A stretch of 64,000 bases of DNA from Parabacteroides sp. PF5-9 (GTDB lineage: Bacteria; Bacteroidota; Bacteroidia; Bacteroidales; Tannerellaceae): contig NZ_JARXWG010000015.1 in the NCBI RefSeq assembly GCF_029893105.1, positions 38,645 to 102,644 on the forward strand, given 5' to 3'. Position numbers and translations under genes: made by a program. How positions within the stretch are numbered: position 1 is the stretch's first letter; each line of letters opens with the position of its first letter. This document shows, one piece after another, positions 16,694 through 25,383 of the stretch. The notes beneath the pieces were generated by a model. That model saw only the letters and a list, made by a program, of their open reading frames with translations. It did no database searches and had not been told where the DNA came from.

Positions 16694-17197
16694 ATGAACA
16701 CACTACAATTTCAGAAAAAATTAGTTGGAATGCAGGAAAACCTGTTCAACTTCGCCCTCATGCTTACTGCAAACAGAGATGATGCCCACGACTTGCTTCA
16801 AGACACTACTTTAAAAGTATTAGACAGTCAGGAAAAGTTTGTTGACAACGTTAACTTTAAAGGTTGGGTAATGACAGTCATGCGCAATATCTTCATCAAT
16901 AATTACCACAAGGTAGTTCGTGCACAAACTGTAATCGATCAAGGTGCCGATGTCTACAACCTGGATGTTATGAACGATTCCGGCCTTGACACTCCTGAAG
17001 GATCACATGCACTAAGCGAAATTTCACTGGCTATCGAGAACCTGAATAACGAATTGCGTATTCCTTTTTCGCTATTTGTCAGTGGTTACAAATATCATGA
17101 GATTGCCGAAAAAATGGATCTGCCTATTGGAACAATTAAGAGCCGCATTTTCTTTGCACGCCAAGAGTTACAAAAGACGCTAAAGGATTATAGATAA
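16694..17197 (+). CDS. ECF-type RNA polymerase sigma factor
   Basis: A 167-residue sigma-70 family factor of the extracytoplasmic-function group. Region 2 covers residues about 15-85 (ALMLTANRDDAHDLLQDTTLKVL ... NFKGWVMTVMRNIFINNYHK). Region 4 covers about 110-165 (GYKYHEIAEKMDLPIGTIKSRIFFARQELQKTL). The ATG at 16694 is preferred over an upstream in-frame start at 16580, because the homologous region begins here and the -7 box lies between. No anti-sigma factor, TonB receptor or SusC/D pair follows, so it is not a PUL-type sigma/anti-sigma unit. It resembles the stand-alone ECF factors common in Bacteroidales. Confidence 0.9.
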   Translation: MNTLQFQKKLVGMQENLFNFALMLTANRDDAHDLLQDTTLKVLDSQEKFVDNVNFKGWVMTVMRNIFINNYHKVVRAQTVIDQGADVYNLDVMNDSGLDTPEGSHALSEISLAIENLNNELRIPFSLFVSGYKYHEIAEKMDLPIGTIKSRIFFARQELQKTLKDYR

Positions 17198-17220
17198 GAT
17201 TGCAACCACTAACGAATCAG

Positions 17221-17604
17221 TTATAATAAGATACTTTCCAGATCGTTGGAAACATACACATTTCCGGAAAAGACAGATCAACTCTGTACAATTGCTTTCT
17301 ATCTGTCAGGTTACTATCTTCCGTATGATATAAAATGAGATTAGCCACTTTCAACTCCTGCGCCAGCCTTCCGGCTTCGAGTGCTGTACAATGATTTTTT
17401 TTCATAGGGTTTGAAAACCTCTTTATCCCGATAAAGGCAAAACGCTTCTGTCAATAGCCAATCGGTGTTTTCTACATATTGTTTACATGCCGGATTGAAG
17501 GGTTCATCACCCAAACAGGTTAATGAACGATCATCCGGCAATTGAGTACAAAAACCAAATTGTTTCGCTTTAGTCGACCGAATATCAAAAAAATAAACCA
17601 AACA
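17221..17604 (-). pseudogene. Decayed 3' fragment of an MBL-fold metallo-hydrolase
   Basis: Only the C-terminal half of a beta-lactamase-fold hydrolase remains. Frame one (17601-17400) gives FGFCTQLPDDRSLTCLGDEP and CKQYVENTDWLLTEAFCLYR to KPYEK. At an A8 run near 17396-17403 the frame shifts to HCTALEAGRLAQELKVANLI and LYHTEDSNLT. A second shift near 17285 continues as FSGNVYVSNDLES. The N-terminal region with the HxHxDH motif is absent, and the upstream sequence is the end of an HTH gene. Family identity comes from the conserved tail pattern (AGRLA...NLILYHTED). It is almost certainly non-functional. Confidence 0.75.
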
Positions 17605-17630
17605 ACAGCCGAAAAATGTTTTTGAGGATA

Positions 17631-18599
17631 TTAAAAACGCACACTTCCTACATCTTCGATAAATCGTCTTTGCTTTTCAAAATAGGCAGCCTGAATGAGT
17701 TCATTCGATTGTGTGATCAACGTTGAATATTTTTTCAATGCGTCCAGCCACCTTTTATGTGCCTCACTCAATTCGGCATTGAGAAAAACAGTCATCTCCA
17801 AAAGATGAAAACTGAAAGAGGATATAATCTCGTTATTCCATACATTGTAACTACTATTATGGTCAATATTTATGCTTGACAAATAGAAGTCATAAGTCGT
17901 GCCGGAATCCGAACAACCTGTCCGTACTGTTTTTTCCACGGAGTCGATCATCTGGTGAAAAGCCTTTTTGATTGAGGCTAACTCTGACTCATTGATTAAA
18001 TGAATGGTATAGAAATAGTGCACCTCTTTTAAGGGAGCGAGAAAAACATTCGCATCCAGAATAAAAGTATTATGCGTTATTTTCCGGGTATTTACCTCCA
18101 ATCGCTCCCGTAAAGATGCTAATTCCGGTGAAACGACAACATCCGAATAACAAAGTCTCGATATCCCATTATGTGTTCTATGCAACCAAGTATAATAGAC
18201 GAATTTAAATAATTCAGAAAAATGCGTACTGAACGCAACCGGTAAATAGTTAAGTGCCATTACCGTATAAGACGTTGTCTTATAGACTCGGTGTTCCAGT
18301 TCTTCACTATATTTCTGAAGTCGTTTAAAAAAAGTCTCTTCCGGGTTATTCGCTATGTGCAAATCGACATACAAACGGTTCTCTTTTGGCCCCTTGACAA
18401 TCTCATCGATCGAGAAATCGAGTTCCAATGATAATTTTATAATTTCATGAAGCGTAAAAGCCATGTCTCCCCTTAACCGCCGATAGACCGATTCTTTTCC
18501 CAGATCAAGACTGTCTGAGAGGTAATCAACCGGTTTTATTTGCGATGGTATCTTACTTAAAATCGTACTAATTATTTTTTTCCTGACAAGATCAATCAT
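17631..18599 (-). CDS. HTH-domain protein, downstream paralogue of a tandem pair
   Basis: A 322-residue protein with an N-terminal helix-turn-helix-like region (residues about 22-66: VDYLSDSLDLGKESVYRRLR then FTLHEIIKLSLELDFSIDEI), like XRE/BetR-type DNA-binding domains. The remaining 250 residues are a helical module found in Bacteroidetes regulators of unknown ligand. It is clearly paralogous to the upstream gene; shared features are YLSDSLDLGKESVYRR/FLADVLDLSKESVYRR and LDALKKYSTLI/LHSLKKYASLI. The start overlaps the upstream gene's end by 8 bp, so the two are translationally coupled. Regulation of the divergent surface-protein pair is plausible but not shown. Confidence 0.75.
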   Translation of the reverse strand: MIDLVRKKIISTILSKIPSQIKPVDYLSDSLDLGKESVYRRLRGDMAFTLHEIIKLSLELDFSIDEIVKGPKENRLYVDLHIANNPEETFFKRLQKYSEELEHRVYKTTSYTVMALNYLPVAFSTHFSELFKFVYYTWLHRTHNGISRLCYSDVVVSPELASLRERLEVNTRKITHNTFILDANVFLAPLKEVHYFYTIHLINESELASIKKAFHQMIDSVEKTVRTGCSDSGTTYDFYLSSINIDHNSSYNVWNNEIISSFSFHLLEMTVFLNAELSEAHKRWLDALKKYSTLITQSNELIQAAYFEKQRRFIEDVGSVRF

Positions 18600-19587
18600 A
18601 GGTGTATGTCTTGTTTACCAAATTCACAACAAACTCACGTTGTGTATCTATAAATTTCGTTTGCAAAGCTTCATTACATCCACTTATCAGACTCGCATAC
18701 TTTTTTAGCGAGTGAAGCCAATAGGTATATGCTTTACAGATTTCAGGATCTCGCGAGACAATATATGCACCGGGATACACACTAAAAAGCGCATTCACTT
18801 TATGATCATACTGCATAGAGAGGCCGGTCGATTCTATCGAAAAAGTTGAAAGATAAATATGAGTTTCATTGTTTGCAGACGCATCCGGCTGCTTCAATTT
18901 ATTTTCAAGCGAATCGATTAAGCTGAAAAAATCGTTTTGTATCAATACGATCTCCTCTTCTGAGATCAACTTTCTTTTATAATAATAGTGCACCTCCATC
19001 AGCGAGTTTTTTATAAAATAGGGATGAAGGATGTACGTCTGTTTACCTACAGCTTTATAATCACTGACCTTTTTCTGTAAAGCGATTATACGTTCCGGCA
19101 GTTCAACATCTGATAATCGAAAATCCAACGGCATCTGCCGCATCTGACACATCCATTTATAATAGTGATATTTAAATAAATAGTCATATGATGCTGCAGT
19201 CGATATCATGACACGATCAAAAGTGGCTATTAATTCCGTATGTTGAACTTCATTCATTTTTTTTACTCCATTTGCACAGGTCAAAAGAAGATCATAAAAG
19301 GTCTCTTCTGTATCAAACGCCCTATTGCCATGAAAGGCAAACACAGTCGATTTGGAATTCAAATAATCCGCTCTGTTTGAAAATAAAACTTCATCCATCG
19401 ATACACTCAGCGTTGAGGAGAGTTTCACAAAATCATTCACTGTAAAAGGAACTTTCCCTTTGACTCTCCGATATACAGACTCTTTACTCAGGTCTAATAC
19501 ATCTGCCAGAAAATCGATCGGATTTAGATGTACAGGTATTTGGGACACTATCTTATCGGCGATAGCTTTATACTGTAATTTATCCAT
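18592..19587 (-). CDS. HTH-domain protein, upstream paralogue of a tandem pair
   Basis: A 331-residue paralogue of the following gene with the same layout: an HTH-like domain at residues about 22-66 (PIDFLADVLDLSKESVYRRV then FTVNDFVKLSSTLSVSMDEV), and a long helical C-terminal module rich in aromatic residues (YLFKYHYYKWMCQMRQMP). Its promoter on the minus strand has a -7 box TAATTTTG (complement at 19644-19651), about 57 bp upstream. It faces the lectin/adhesin pair across 276 bp. The divergent layout is typical of a regulator and its target, which is inference. Confidence 0.75.
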   Translation of the reverse strand: MDKLQYKAIADKIVSQIPVHLNPIDFLADVLDLSKESVYRRVKGKVPFTVNDFVKLSSTLSVSMDEVLFSNRADYLNSKSTVFAFHGNRAFDTEETFYDLLLTCANGVKKMNEVQHTELIATFDRVMISTAASYDYLFKYHYYKWMCQMRQMPLDFRLSDVELPERIIALQKKVSDYKAVGKQTYILHPYFIKNSLMEVHYYYKRKLISEEEIVLIQNDFFSLIDSLENKLKQPDASANNETHIYLSTFSIESTGLSMQYDHKVNALFSVYPGAYIVSRDPEICKAYTYWLHSLKKYASLISGCNEALQTKFIDTQREFVVNLVNKTYTYD

Positions 19588-19643
19588 AGTTAAGGCTCAT
19601 TATTATGCAAAAACAACAAGTTTGTATCTCCTTTTCAACAATA

Positions 19644-19800
19644 CAAAATTAGAAAACAATGAGTCGCATTAAAAATCTAAAAACCGCAAAAGTTCCACTT
19701 TCCTATAACTAAAACACTTTTGTTTGTCAAATAGTTGAAAAAATCAACCTCGTTTTCTTGTTTTTTTTATTGAGATCTTCATATGAATAAAGGTACTTTG
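19644..19800. promoter_or_regulatory. Divergent promoters: HTH pair and lectin pair
   Basis: Minus-strand -7 box TAATTTTG (19644-19651 as its complement) serves the HTH genes. On the plus strand, ATTG (19769-19772), 20 bp and GTACTTTG (19793-19800) form a near-consensus promoter 64 bp before the ATG at 19864. CTCATT near 19598 and AATGAG near 19658 form a small inverted repeat around the minus-strand start. Confidence 0.55.
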
Positions 19801-19863
19801 CAAAATCAAAACGTCACAAACAATCAAAGCCTGTTTGCATCAGAGTAATAACTTCTACAAATT

Positions 19864-20538
19864 ATGAATATTCGGATTTTAATAACAACATTTTTTCTGT
19901 TGATCGTACTCGATCTGTCCGCACAAGTAACCATCGGTTCCGGCAGTGAACCTGAAAAAGCAGCCTTATTAGAGATTAAAAGTTTTAATGCCACAACTTC
20001 CGGTGGTCCAACAACCGGTCTTAATGGAGGAGGCGTACTCTTCTCCCGTGTGAATTTAGAAGAAAAAAATTCACTGAAGCCTTTTTTGGCCAACGGAGGA
20101 ACAGATGATGAGAAAAAGAAACATACAGGCCTTGTGGTATATAACGTCCGCTCTGTTTCGGCTCAAAGTTTAAAAGAAGGGCTTTATATGTGGAATGGAG
20201 AACAGTGGGTATTGATTGCAGGTAAAGAAGGACGAGAAAAATTCTTCTACATGCCTTCGTTGCCCATTAATACCTCTTCAATCGGATGGAACCCCATACC
20301 GATAGATTTACATAAAGTCTACAAAGATCAATTTCTAACACCCAAAGTGATCAGCCAGGGAGCTCCAGCCCAAATACCTGTTTTCGAAAACGCAACCGAC
20401 TTATACTATTATGTAACCTCTTATGATGAGACTGTATTCAGGCAATTTGTCCTTTTAGAAGATGGCAAGATGTATTATGAAGTGATAAATAGTGCCACGC
20501 CCTGGTCGTTTGTAAATGTTGTATTTGTAATAAAATGA
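19864..20538 (+). CDS. Secreted surface protein, first gene of lectin pair
   Basis: A 224-residue exported protein with a signal peptide (ILITTFFLLIVLDLSAQ). The mature start VTIGSGSEPEKAALLEIK is a pattern common at the beginning of Bacteroidetes surface-structure proteins. A central module TGLVVYNVRSVSAQSLKEGLYMWNGEQW resembles the short domain that often precedes adhesin or fibril tails. Beyond that I do not recognise a fold. It overlaps the start of the lectin gene by 4 bp (ATGA), so the two are translationally coupled and probably act together at the cell surface. Confidence 0.75.
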   Translation: MNIRILITTFFLLIVLDLSAQVTIGSGSEPEKAALLEIKSFNATTSGGPTTGLNGGGVLFSRVNLEEKNSLKPFLANGGTDDEKKKHTGLVVYNVRSVSAQSLKEGLYMWNGEQWVLIAGKEGREKFFYMPSLPINTSSIGWNPIPIDLHKVYKDQFLTPKVISQGAPAQIPVFENATDLYYYVTSYDETVFRQFVLLEDGKMYYEVINSATPWSFVNVVFVIK

Positions 20539-22064
20539 TCAAAAGAAGAGCGATGACTATATTTCAGTTAAAAAACGGTCAAGGAAAAATCCTCTTCGTC
20601 TGTCTATTTTTTGCTTGCTATATGCAGCTCTCGGGGCAAAGTATTTATGGTGATTTTCCGTATGTACAAAGTTTCTTATCTACTGCTCAACCAAGCGAAT
20701 GTACAAAGCCAATACCCAATGCAGGAACAAACGCAGCCACATTTACATCCGATGGGTTGCGATTAACTCCCGCCACCCCAAACCAATTCGGCACCGTCTT
20801 TATCAACAACAAACAATTTAAATCCCAGAATGGGATCAAAATAGAATTTGAATATATGTTTTATGGAGGAAGTGGAAATGGGGATGGAATGACCGTTTTC
20901 CTTTTTAATGCCGACAATTCTAATATCGGAGCTTCCGGCGCCGGATTAGGGTATGCGTATAACCGAACATTGGGCACGAATCACCCCAATAGGGCACCCG
21001 GACTTGCCGGCGCCTATTTGGGAATCGGTTTCGACACCTATGGTAATTTTAAAGGAAGAAGGTGGGAGGCGAAAGAGCGAAGAAACGGGATTGTGACTTC
21101 ACAAAGCAATAGCGAAGTCACGCTGAGAGGAGCCAAAGGGGAGCCGTATCGATACAATGGGGTGGTTGTTCCCGGGATGGAGGATCGATATACCGGTTAT
21201 CCGACATTAATCTCTTCCGCTACATTTGGAGGAAAGACGTTCACCTTGCAAAACAATGGCTCCTATTTGGAGACAACTAGGACTACCGGAGGTAATTTCT
21301 CCTTAGCCGGAACCCGAAAAGCATTTATCGAGATCTATCCTCATCCGGATAACGGTTTTTATATTACAGTAAAAATCAAGTGGACAGATATTACCACGAC
21401 AACAGTTATCAACAATTATCATTACAAAGAGCAGACAACTTATGTCGAGAATGCGATGCCCAGTAACCTCTCAGGTGGAGACAACAACTCTTCAACCACT
21501 CGGGGAGCCGACAAAATCGTGACTCTTAACACCACTGCTCCCGAATATTTAAAAATCGGTTTTGCTGCCGCAACAGGTTCTGCAACAAATATTCACCTGA
21601 TCAAACATGTAGTCATCACATTACCCAGTGCAGCAGAAGCCAACCCGGATTTCGCAACAACGGACAATTACACGCCCGTATCTTTTTTTCCATTAGTCAA
21701 TGATCTCGCCTACCAAGGGGTAATATCCAAAGATCAGGCTGGTAATACAAATTATATCGATCCGACTTCTTTCCGTTTCATCTTAGCAGATGGCACGAAA
21801 ATAGCAGCAAATAGTCATACCACTACAGCAGGAAAATGGGAATATAATCCCATAACAGGGAGAATCACATTCATTCCAAATACGAACTTTTCAGGCGAAA
21901 CAACAATCTACTATGATATAAAAGGAAAAGAAGGATTACCCTATACAGATGAAGCCTATCGTTCGCTTCCCGCTGCTATGACAGTGACAGTTAATAAGGT
22001 TTCCGGTCCACCGCCTTCTTCCTATATTCTTATAAACAAAATGATCTCGCCTGTTGTGAAATAA
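20535..22064 (+). CDS. L-type lectin-domain surface protein with CshA-like tail
   Basis: A 509-residue exported protein. After a signal segment (ILFVCLFFACYMQLSGQ), residues about 40-370 look like an L-type (ConA-like) lectin/glucanase domain: FEYMFYGGSGNGDGMTVFLFN and AGAYLGIGFDTYGNF are the typical strands, and the acidic/aromatic residues suggest calcium-dependent sugar binding. Residues about 375-495 (NYTPVSFFPLVNDLAYQGV ... ITFIPNTNFSGETTIYYDIKG) resemble the CshA-type or cadherin-like fibril repeat of adhesins. It probably mediates attachment to glycans. Start choice: ATG at 20535 overlapping the previous stop; a second ATG is seven codons later. Confidence 0.8.
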   Translation: MIKRRAMTIFQLKNGQGKILFVCLFFACYMQLSGQSIYGDFPYVQSFLSTAQPSECTKPIPNAGTNAATFTSDGLRLTPATPNQFGTVFINNKQFKSQNGIKIEFEYMFYGGSGNGDGMTVFLFNADNSNIGASGAGLGYAYNRTLGTNHPNRAPGLAGAYLGIGFDTYGNFKGRRWEAKERRNGIVTSQSNSEVTLRGAKGEPYRYNGVVVPGMEDRYTGYPTLISSATFGGKTFTLQNNGSYLETTRTTGGNFSLAGTRKAFIEIYPHPDNGFYITVKIKWTDITTTTVINNYHYKEQTTYVENAMPSNLSGGDNNSSTTRGADKIVTLNTTAPEYLKIGFAAATGSATNIHLIKHVVITLPSAAEANPDFATTDNYTPVSFFPLVNDLAYQGVISKDQAGNTNYIDPTSFRFILADGTKIAANSHTTTAGKWEYNPITGRITFIPNTNFSGETTIYYDIKGKEGLPYTDEAYRSLPAAMTVTVNKVSGPPPSSYILINKMISPVVK

Positions 22065-22070
22065 AAGATG

Positions 22071-22078
22071 TATCTTTG
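22071..22078 (+). promoter_or_regulatory. -7 box of the DUF1697 gene
   Basis: TATCTTTG, 23 bp before the ATG at 22101; no clear -33 box. Confidence 0.5.
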
Positions 22079-22100
22079 AAAAAGATAAGATCTATCTCAC

Positions 22101-22631
22101 ATGAATCGCTACATTGTATTTTTGAGAGGAATTAATGTTGGAGGAAATGCGACTATCAGCATGGCTACATTGAAACATTTGTTGACGAATGAAGGATATA
22201 GTCAAGTCGACACATATCTGAACAGTGGAAATGTGATCCTTGAAACAAAAAAAAGCAAAGAGGATACAGAAAAGCATCTCCAGCAACTTATCGAACAACA
22301 ATGGGGATTAACTGTTGCAGTCTTCGTTAAATCAAAAGAGGATCTGGAATTTATTCTGGCCAATAATCCCTTCGACTCAGAGACAGAATCAGATAATTCC
22401 AAAAGGATGGTCGTAATGTTCCATGAAACAATTTCGTCCGGCAGAGGGATGGTCATTCTCAAAGACGAAAAAGAAGATGCTGATTATTATCTTAAAGACA
22501 ATCTGATTTATATTTATTATAAAGTAGGTGTCGGCCGGGCTAAAGTCACCAATCCGACGATCAAACAGTTATTAAAACGGCCTTCTACCTCCCGCAATTG
22601 GAATACAATGACTAAAATAGTGGATAAATAA
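22101..22631 (+). CDS. DUF1697 family protein
   Basis: A 176-residue cytosolic protein of DUF1697, a widespread family of unknown function. It starts with the family signature YIVFLRGINVGGNATISM and continues with VDTYLNSGNVILETKKS; the C-terminal part has RAKVTNPTIKQLLKRPSTSRNWNTMTKIVD. Length is typical and it is complete. It stands alone under its own promoter. Confidence 0.9.
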   Translation: MNRYIVFLRGINVGGNATISMATLKHLLTNEGYSQVDTYLNSGNVILETKKSKEDTEKHLQQLIEQQWGLTVAVFVKSKEDLEFILANNPFDSETESDNSKRMVVMFHETISSGRGMVILKDEKEDADYYLKDNLIYIYYKVGVGRAKVTNPTIKQLLKRPSTSRNWNTMTKIVDK

Positions 22632-23254
22632 GGTCACTTAAATGTTTACCCTGTTTGGTGACACTGACCCCACAGCCGCTTTCTGTGGACTTATGGCAAT
22701 CCGATCCTATTGACAATATACCATCAAATATGATTTTTTCATGACAAAAATAGAGTTTTATGCCGTTTTTACTAACTTGCACTTTGGCTTTTTTCAGGCA
22801 AACAGAGGGCAATTTTAAGCATTTTCGGTAAAAATCGGGATGTGCTTAATAACTTATGCTGATCGTTTGGGGAATTTATCTGAATGACAGCAACAAGTTA
22901 TGCAGATGACCTTGGAGAAACATCCAAATGATTTTAAAAATCATCTGGATAAATTTCAAAGAGAGTCGGAAACAGTTCAAAAAACGGGTTCAAAACCAGT
23001 CGTTTTTCTCCAGAATAGCCATTTTTTCATCCTGTAAAAATAGACAATACAGTATGATTTTCAATTTATCTCTTGAAAATAAACCTCAAATCCACGCCTT
23101 TTTTCCGAACACTCTTGTGGTATGTATCAAATAAACGAATCTCGTGAGGATAAAATAACAAAGTGTCAATTTGATTATCCGGCTTAAGGATTACGCCTTT
23201 CAGTCAATATAAAAATGTTACTTTTGTTATTCAAACACTAAGAAAAAACGGATT
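22632..23254. other. Gene-poor spacer with two hairpins
   Basis: 623 bp in which I find no credible gene: the open frames have no ribosome-binding context or family resemblance. It contains a near-perfect 14-bp inverted repeat (ATCCAAATGATTTT at 22922-22935 against 22937-22950), too tight a hairpin to be fully paired, and a second hairpin around 22979-23006 (AAAACGGGTT ... AACC ... CGTTTTT). The -7 box TACTTTTG at 23219-23226 serves the next gene. It could hold a small RNA or a decayed gene; neither is demonstrated. Confidence 0.5.
23219..23226 (+). promoter_or_regulatory. -7 box of the ClbS/DfsB-type gene
   Basis: TACTTTTG fits TAnnTTTG, 28 bp upstream of the ATG at 23255. Confidence 0.5.
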
Positions 23255-23752
23255 ATGGCAAGACCAACCAATAAACACGACTTGATCGTACTGGCAAACA
23301 GTCAATTTGAGAAATTATGGAAACTGATCGATTCCATGTCGGAGGAAAAACGACTGGCCACGTTTTCATTTGAAGATAGAGACAGAAACCTGCGCGACGT
23401 ATTGGTACATCTGTATGAATGGCACCAATTGTTACTGCATTGGCTCCCAGCTAACCTGGCAGGAAAAGCGGTCAATTTTCTGCCTACGCCCTATAACTGG
23501 AAAACCTATCCCCAAATGAATGTTGAGATTTGGAAGAAACATCAAACAACCTCTTTAAAAGAAGCCGTTGCACTATTGAAAGAGACACATATTGAAATAA
23601 TAAAACTCATCGAGCCACTTACCGATGACGAATTATTCACAAAAAAATACTTCCCGTGGACAGGAACCACTAATTTGGGGAGTTATTGTATCTCCGCCAC
23701 TTCGAGCCATTACGATTGGGCGATGAAAAAACTGAAACAACATCTGAAATAG
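23255..23752 (+). CDS. ClbS/DfsB family four-helix bundle protein
   Basis: A 165-residue protein of the ClbS/DfsB (DUF1706) family, a DinB-like four-helix bundle. Characterised members include the colibactin self-resistance hydrolase ClbS, but most relatives have no known substrate. Family features here: RPTNKHDLIVLANSQFEKLW at the start, RNLRDVLVHLYEWHQLLLHWL in helix 2, and TNLGSYCISATSSHYDWAMKKLK at the end. No polyketide genes are nearby, so a colibactin-like role should not be assumed. It ends 4 bp before the convergent lrgB stop. Confidence 0.85.
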   Translation: MARPTNKHDLIVLANSQFEKLWKLIDSMSEEKRLATFSFEDRDRNLRDVLVHLYEWHQLLLHWLPANLAGKAVNFLPTPYNWKTYPQMNVEIWKKHQTTSLKEAVALLKETHIEIIKLIEPLTDDELFTKKYFPWTGTTNLGSYCISATSSHYDWAMKKLKQHLK

Positions 23753-23756
23753 GAAT

Positions 23757-24452
23757 TTACAAAAAGCCCATTAACCGCAAAATAGTAGGAGTAAGCAATG
23801 CTGTCAATATGCCGTTCAAGGTTAGCCCCAACCCGGCATAAGCGCCATATTTATGACTGATCTCCATCGCCGTAGAAGCTCCTAAGGCATGAGCAGCAGT
23901 CCCCATAGATAGTCCTTGTGAAATGGGTTGATTGATTTTCAGCAGTTTCATAACCTTAAACCCCATAATGCCTCCAAACAATCCGACACAGACCACAACA
24001 GCTGTCGTGAGTGGGGGAATGCCTCCTATTGCTTGAGAGACTTCCATAGCAATAGGTGTGGTCACCGACTTCGGAGCCAAAGATAAAACAACCTCCTTAC
24101 TCGCTCCCAATAAATGAGCAATAAGTACGACTGAAACCGTACCGACAACACATCCGGCAAGTTGAGACAAAAGGATAGGTACAAACTGTTTTTTTATTTG
24201 TCGAAGTTGAAGGTATAATGGCACACCAAGTGCGACAACAGCAGGTTTCAACCAGAACTCGATCAGATCACCTCCACTTTTGTATGTTTCGTAACTAATA
24301 CCCGTCATTTTGAGGAATACAATTAATACGGCAATTGTCAGTAAAATCGGATTAAGCAACACATACCCGGTTTTCTTCTGTATCAGTTTGGCCACAAAGA
24401 ATACGCCAAATGTGATAAATAATAGGAAGTATTTATTTTCGAGATAGTCCAT
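23757..24452 (-). CDS. lrgB: LrgB/CidB family membrane protein
   Basis: A 231-residue polytopic membrane protein of the LrgB/CidB family, which works with the LrgA holin-like partner in murein-hydrolase export control or metabolite (pyruvate/glycolate) transport. It carries the family stretch SLAPKSVTTPIAMEVSQAIGG (residues about 125-145) and AHALGASTAMEISHKYGAYAGL near the end. Its start overlaps the end of lrgA by 20 bp, indicating coupled translation. No LytSR pair is adjacent here; a LytS/LytTR pair is present about 38 kb away. Confidence 0.9.
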   Translation of the reverse strand: MDYLENKYFLLFITFGVFFVAKLIQKKTGYVLLNPILLTIAVLIVFLKMTGISYETYKSGGDLIEFWLKPAVVALGVPLYLQLRQIKKQFVPILLSQLAGCVVGTVSVVLIAHLLGASKEVVLSLAPKSVTTPIAMEVSQAIGGIPPLTTAVVVCVGLFGGIMGFKVMKLLKINQPISQGLSMGTAAHALGASTAMEISHKYGAYAGLGLTLNGILTALLTPTILRLMGFL

Positions 24453-24795
24453 TTTTCTTACTCATTTTTCGGGTCACCTGATGCACCCATCCGGTGACAA
24501 ACAGGACAAGTATTGTGCTGACTATCGTCGCAACAGCAATAGGTATGATCTCTGCAGCTATCAGATCGAAATACAACATCAGTGCGATACCGGGAGGGAT
24601 AAAAAAGAAACTCAGATTTGCCGACAAGAAATCGGCCAGACCTTGAACCCATTGCAGTTTGATCCAACCTAATTCAAGAAAAAGGGTAAGCAGTAACATT
24701 CCTATGATACTGGAAGGCAGTTTGATTCCAGTAAGATAAACAATCCATTCACCCAATGCCAAACAGCCAAATAAGATGGCGCATTGTCGTATCAT
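24433..24795 (-). CDS. lrgA: LrgA/CidA family holin-like protein
   Basis: A 120-residue membrane protein with four hydrophobic segments, matching the holin-like LrgA/CidA family: QCAILFGCLALGEWIVYLTG, LPSSIIGMLLL and LSFFFIPPGIALM. It is first in the lrgAB operon, overlapping lrgB by 20 bp. The -7 box on the minus strand is TAAGTTTG (complement at 24820-24827), 25 bp upstream of the start. Confidence 0.9.
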   Translation of the reverse strand: MIRQCAILFGCLALGEWIVYLTGIKLPSSIIGMLLLTLFLELGWIKLQWVQGLADFLSANLSFFFIPPGIALMLYFDLIAAEIIPIAVATIVSTILVLFVTGWVHQVTRKMSKKNGLSRK

Positions 24796-24813
24796 GCTAA
24801 TAGACCTTTAAAA

Positions 24814-24894
24814 ACCATGCAAACTTAGATAAAAATATGCTATTTATAAGCCAGTCGCATAAAAGAATAGTCTTTTTTGTCTAAGTTTGGCAAT
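24814..24894. promoter_or_regulatory. Mirror-image -7 boxes between lrgA and the DUF2200 gene
   Basis: TAAGTTTG occurs on the minus strand (complement at 24820-24827, for lrgAB) and on the plus strand (24881-24888, for DUF2200). The flanking bases are also inverted copies (TGCAAACTTAGATAAAA against TTTTGTCTAAGTTTGGCA), so the two promoters form a long interrupted inverted repeat. Confidence 0.6.
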
Positions 24895-24927
24895 AGTTCC
24901 TTTAATATGTAATAATCTTACTACAAA

Positions 24928-25278
24928 ATGAATAAACCGAAAATTTTCACCTATCCTTTTGCAAGTATCTATCCGTTGTATATACAGAAAGTAGAGAAAA
25001 AAGGGCGTACAAAAACAGAAGTAGACACGGTTATTTTCTGGATGACAGGTTATAACGAACAAACACTGCAGCAACAAATCGATAACAACACCGATTTGGA
25101 AACTTTTTTTGCCCAGGCTCCTCGAATGAATCCGAATATTTCAAAAATCACCGGTGTTATTTGTGGCCATCGGGTAGAAGAGATCAAGGACACACTCATG
25201 CAAAAAATCCGCTATTTAGATAAGTTGATTGACGAACTGGCTAAAGGTAAAGCCATTGAGAAAATATTAAGGGAGTAA
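24928..25278 (+). CDS. DUF2200 family protein
   Basis: A 116-residue cytosolic protein that matches DUF2200 across its length: KIFTYPFASIYPLYIQKVEKKGRTKTEVD, VIFWMTGYNEQTLQQQI, FFAQAPRMNPNISKITGVICGHRVEEI and a C-terminal helix LMQKIRYLDKLIDELAKGKA. Its function is unknown. It is divergent from lrgAB and followed, after 107 bp, by 22-bp array copy B in the same orientation. Confidence 0.9.
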   Translation: MNKPKIFTYPFASIYPLYIQKVEKKGRTKTEVDTVIFWMTGYNEQTLQQQIDNNTDLETFFAQAPRMNPNISKITGVICGHRVEEIKDTLMQKIRYLDKLIDELAKGKAIEKILRE

Positions 25279-25312
25279 AATCAACATCTATTTCCGGCTT
25301 TATCCGATAGGT

Positions 25313-25340
25313 ATAAAAACAGCATACCGACTGTTTTTAT
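25313..25340 (+). terminator. Probable terminator of the DUF2200 gene
   Basis: Stem ATAAAAACAG (25313-25322) pairs with CTGTTTTTAT (25331-25340) around an 8-nt loop; the T-run is within the right arm, so strength is uncertain. Confidence 0.5.
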
Positions 25341-25383
25341 GCTGCATCCTGTCCACTTTTTTGTTACATATTATTCGTTTTTC

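Noticed and set aside
22928..23134. A 68-codon frame in the 623-bp spacer
   Set aside because: Lysine/phenylalanine-rich, starts within a hairpin, and has no recognisable motif.
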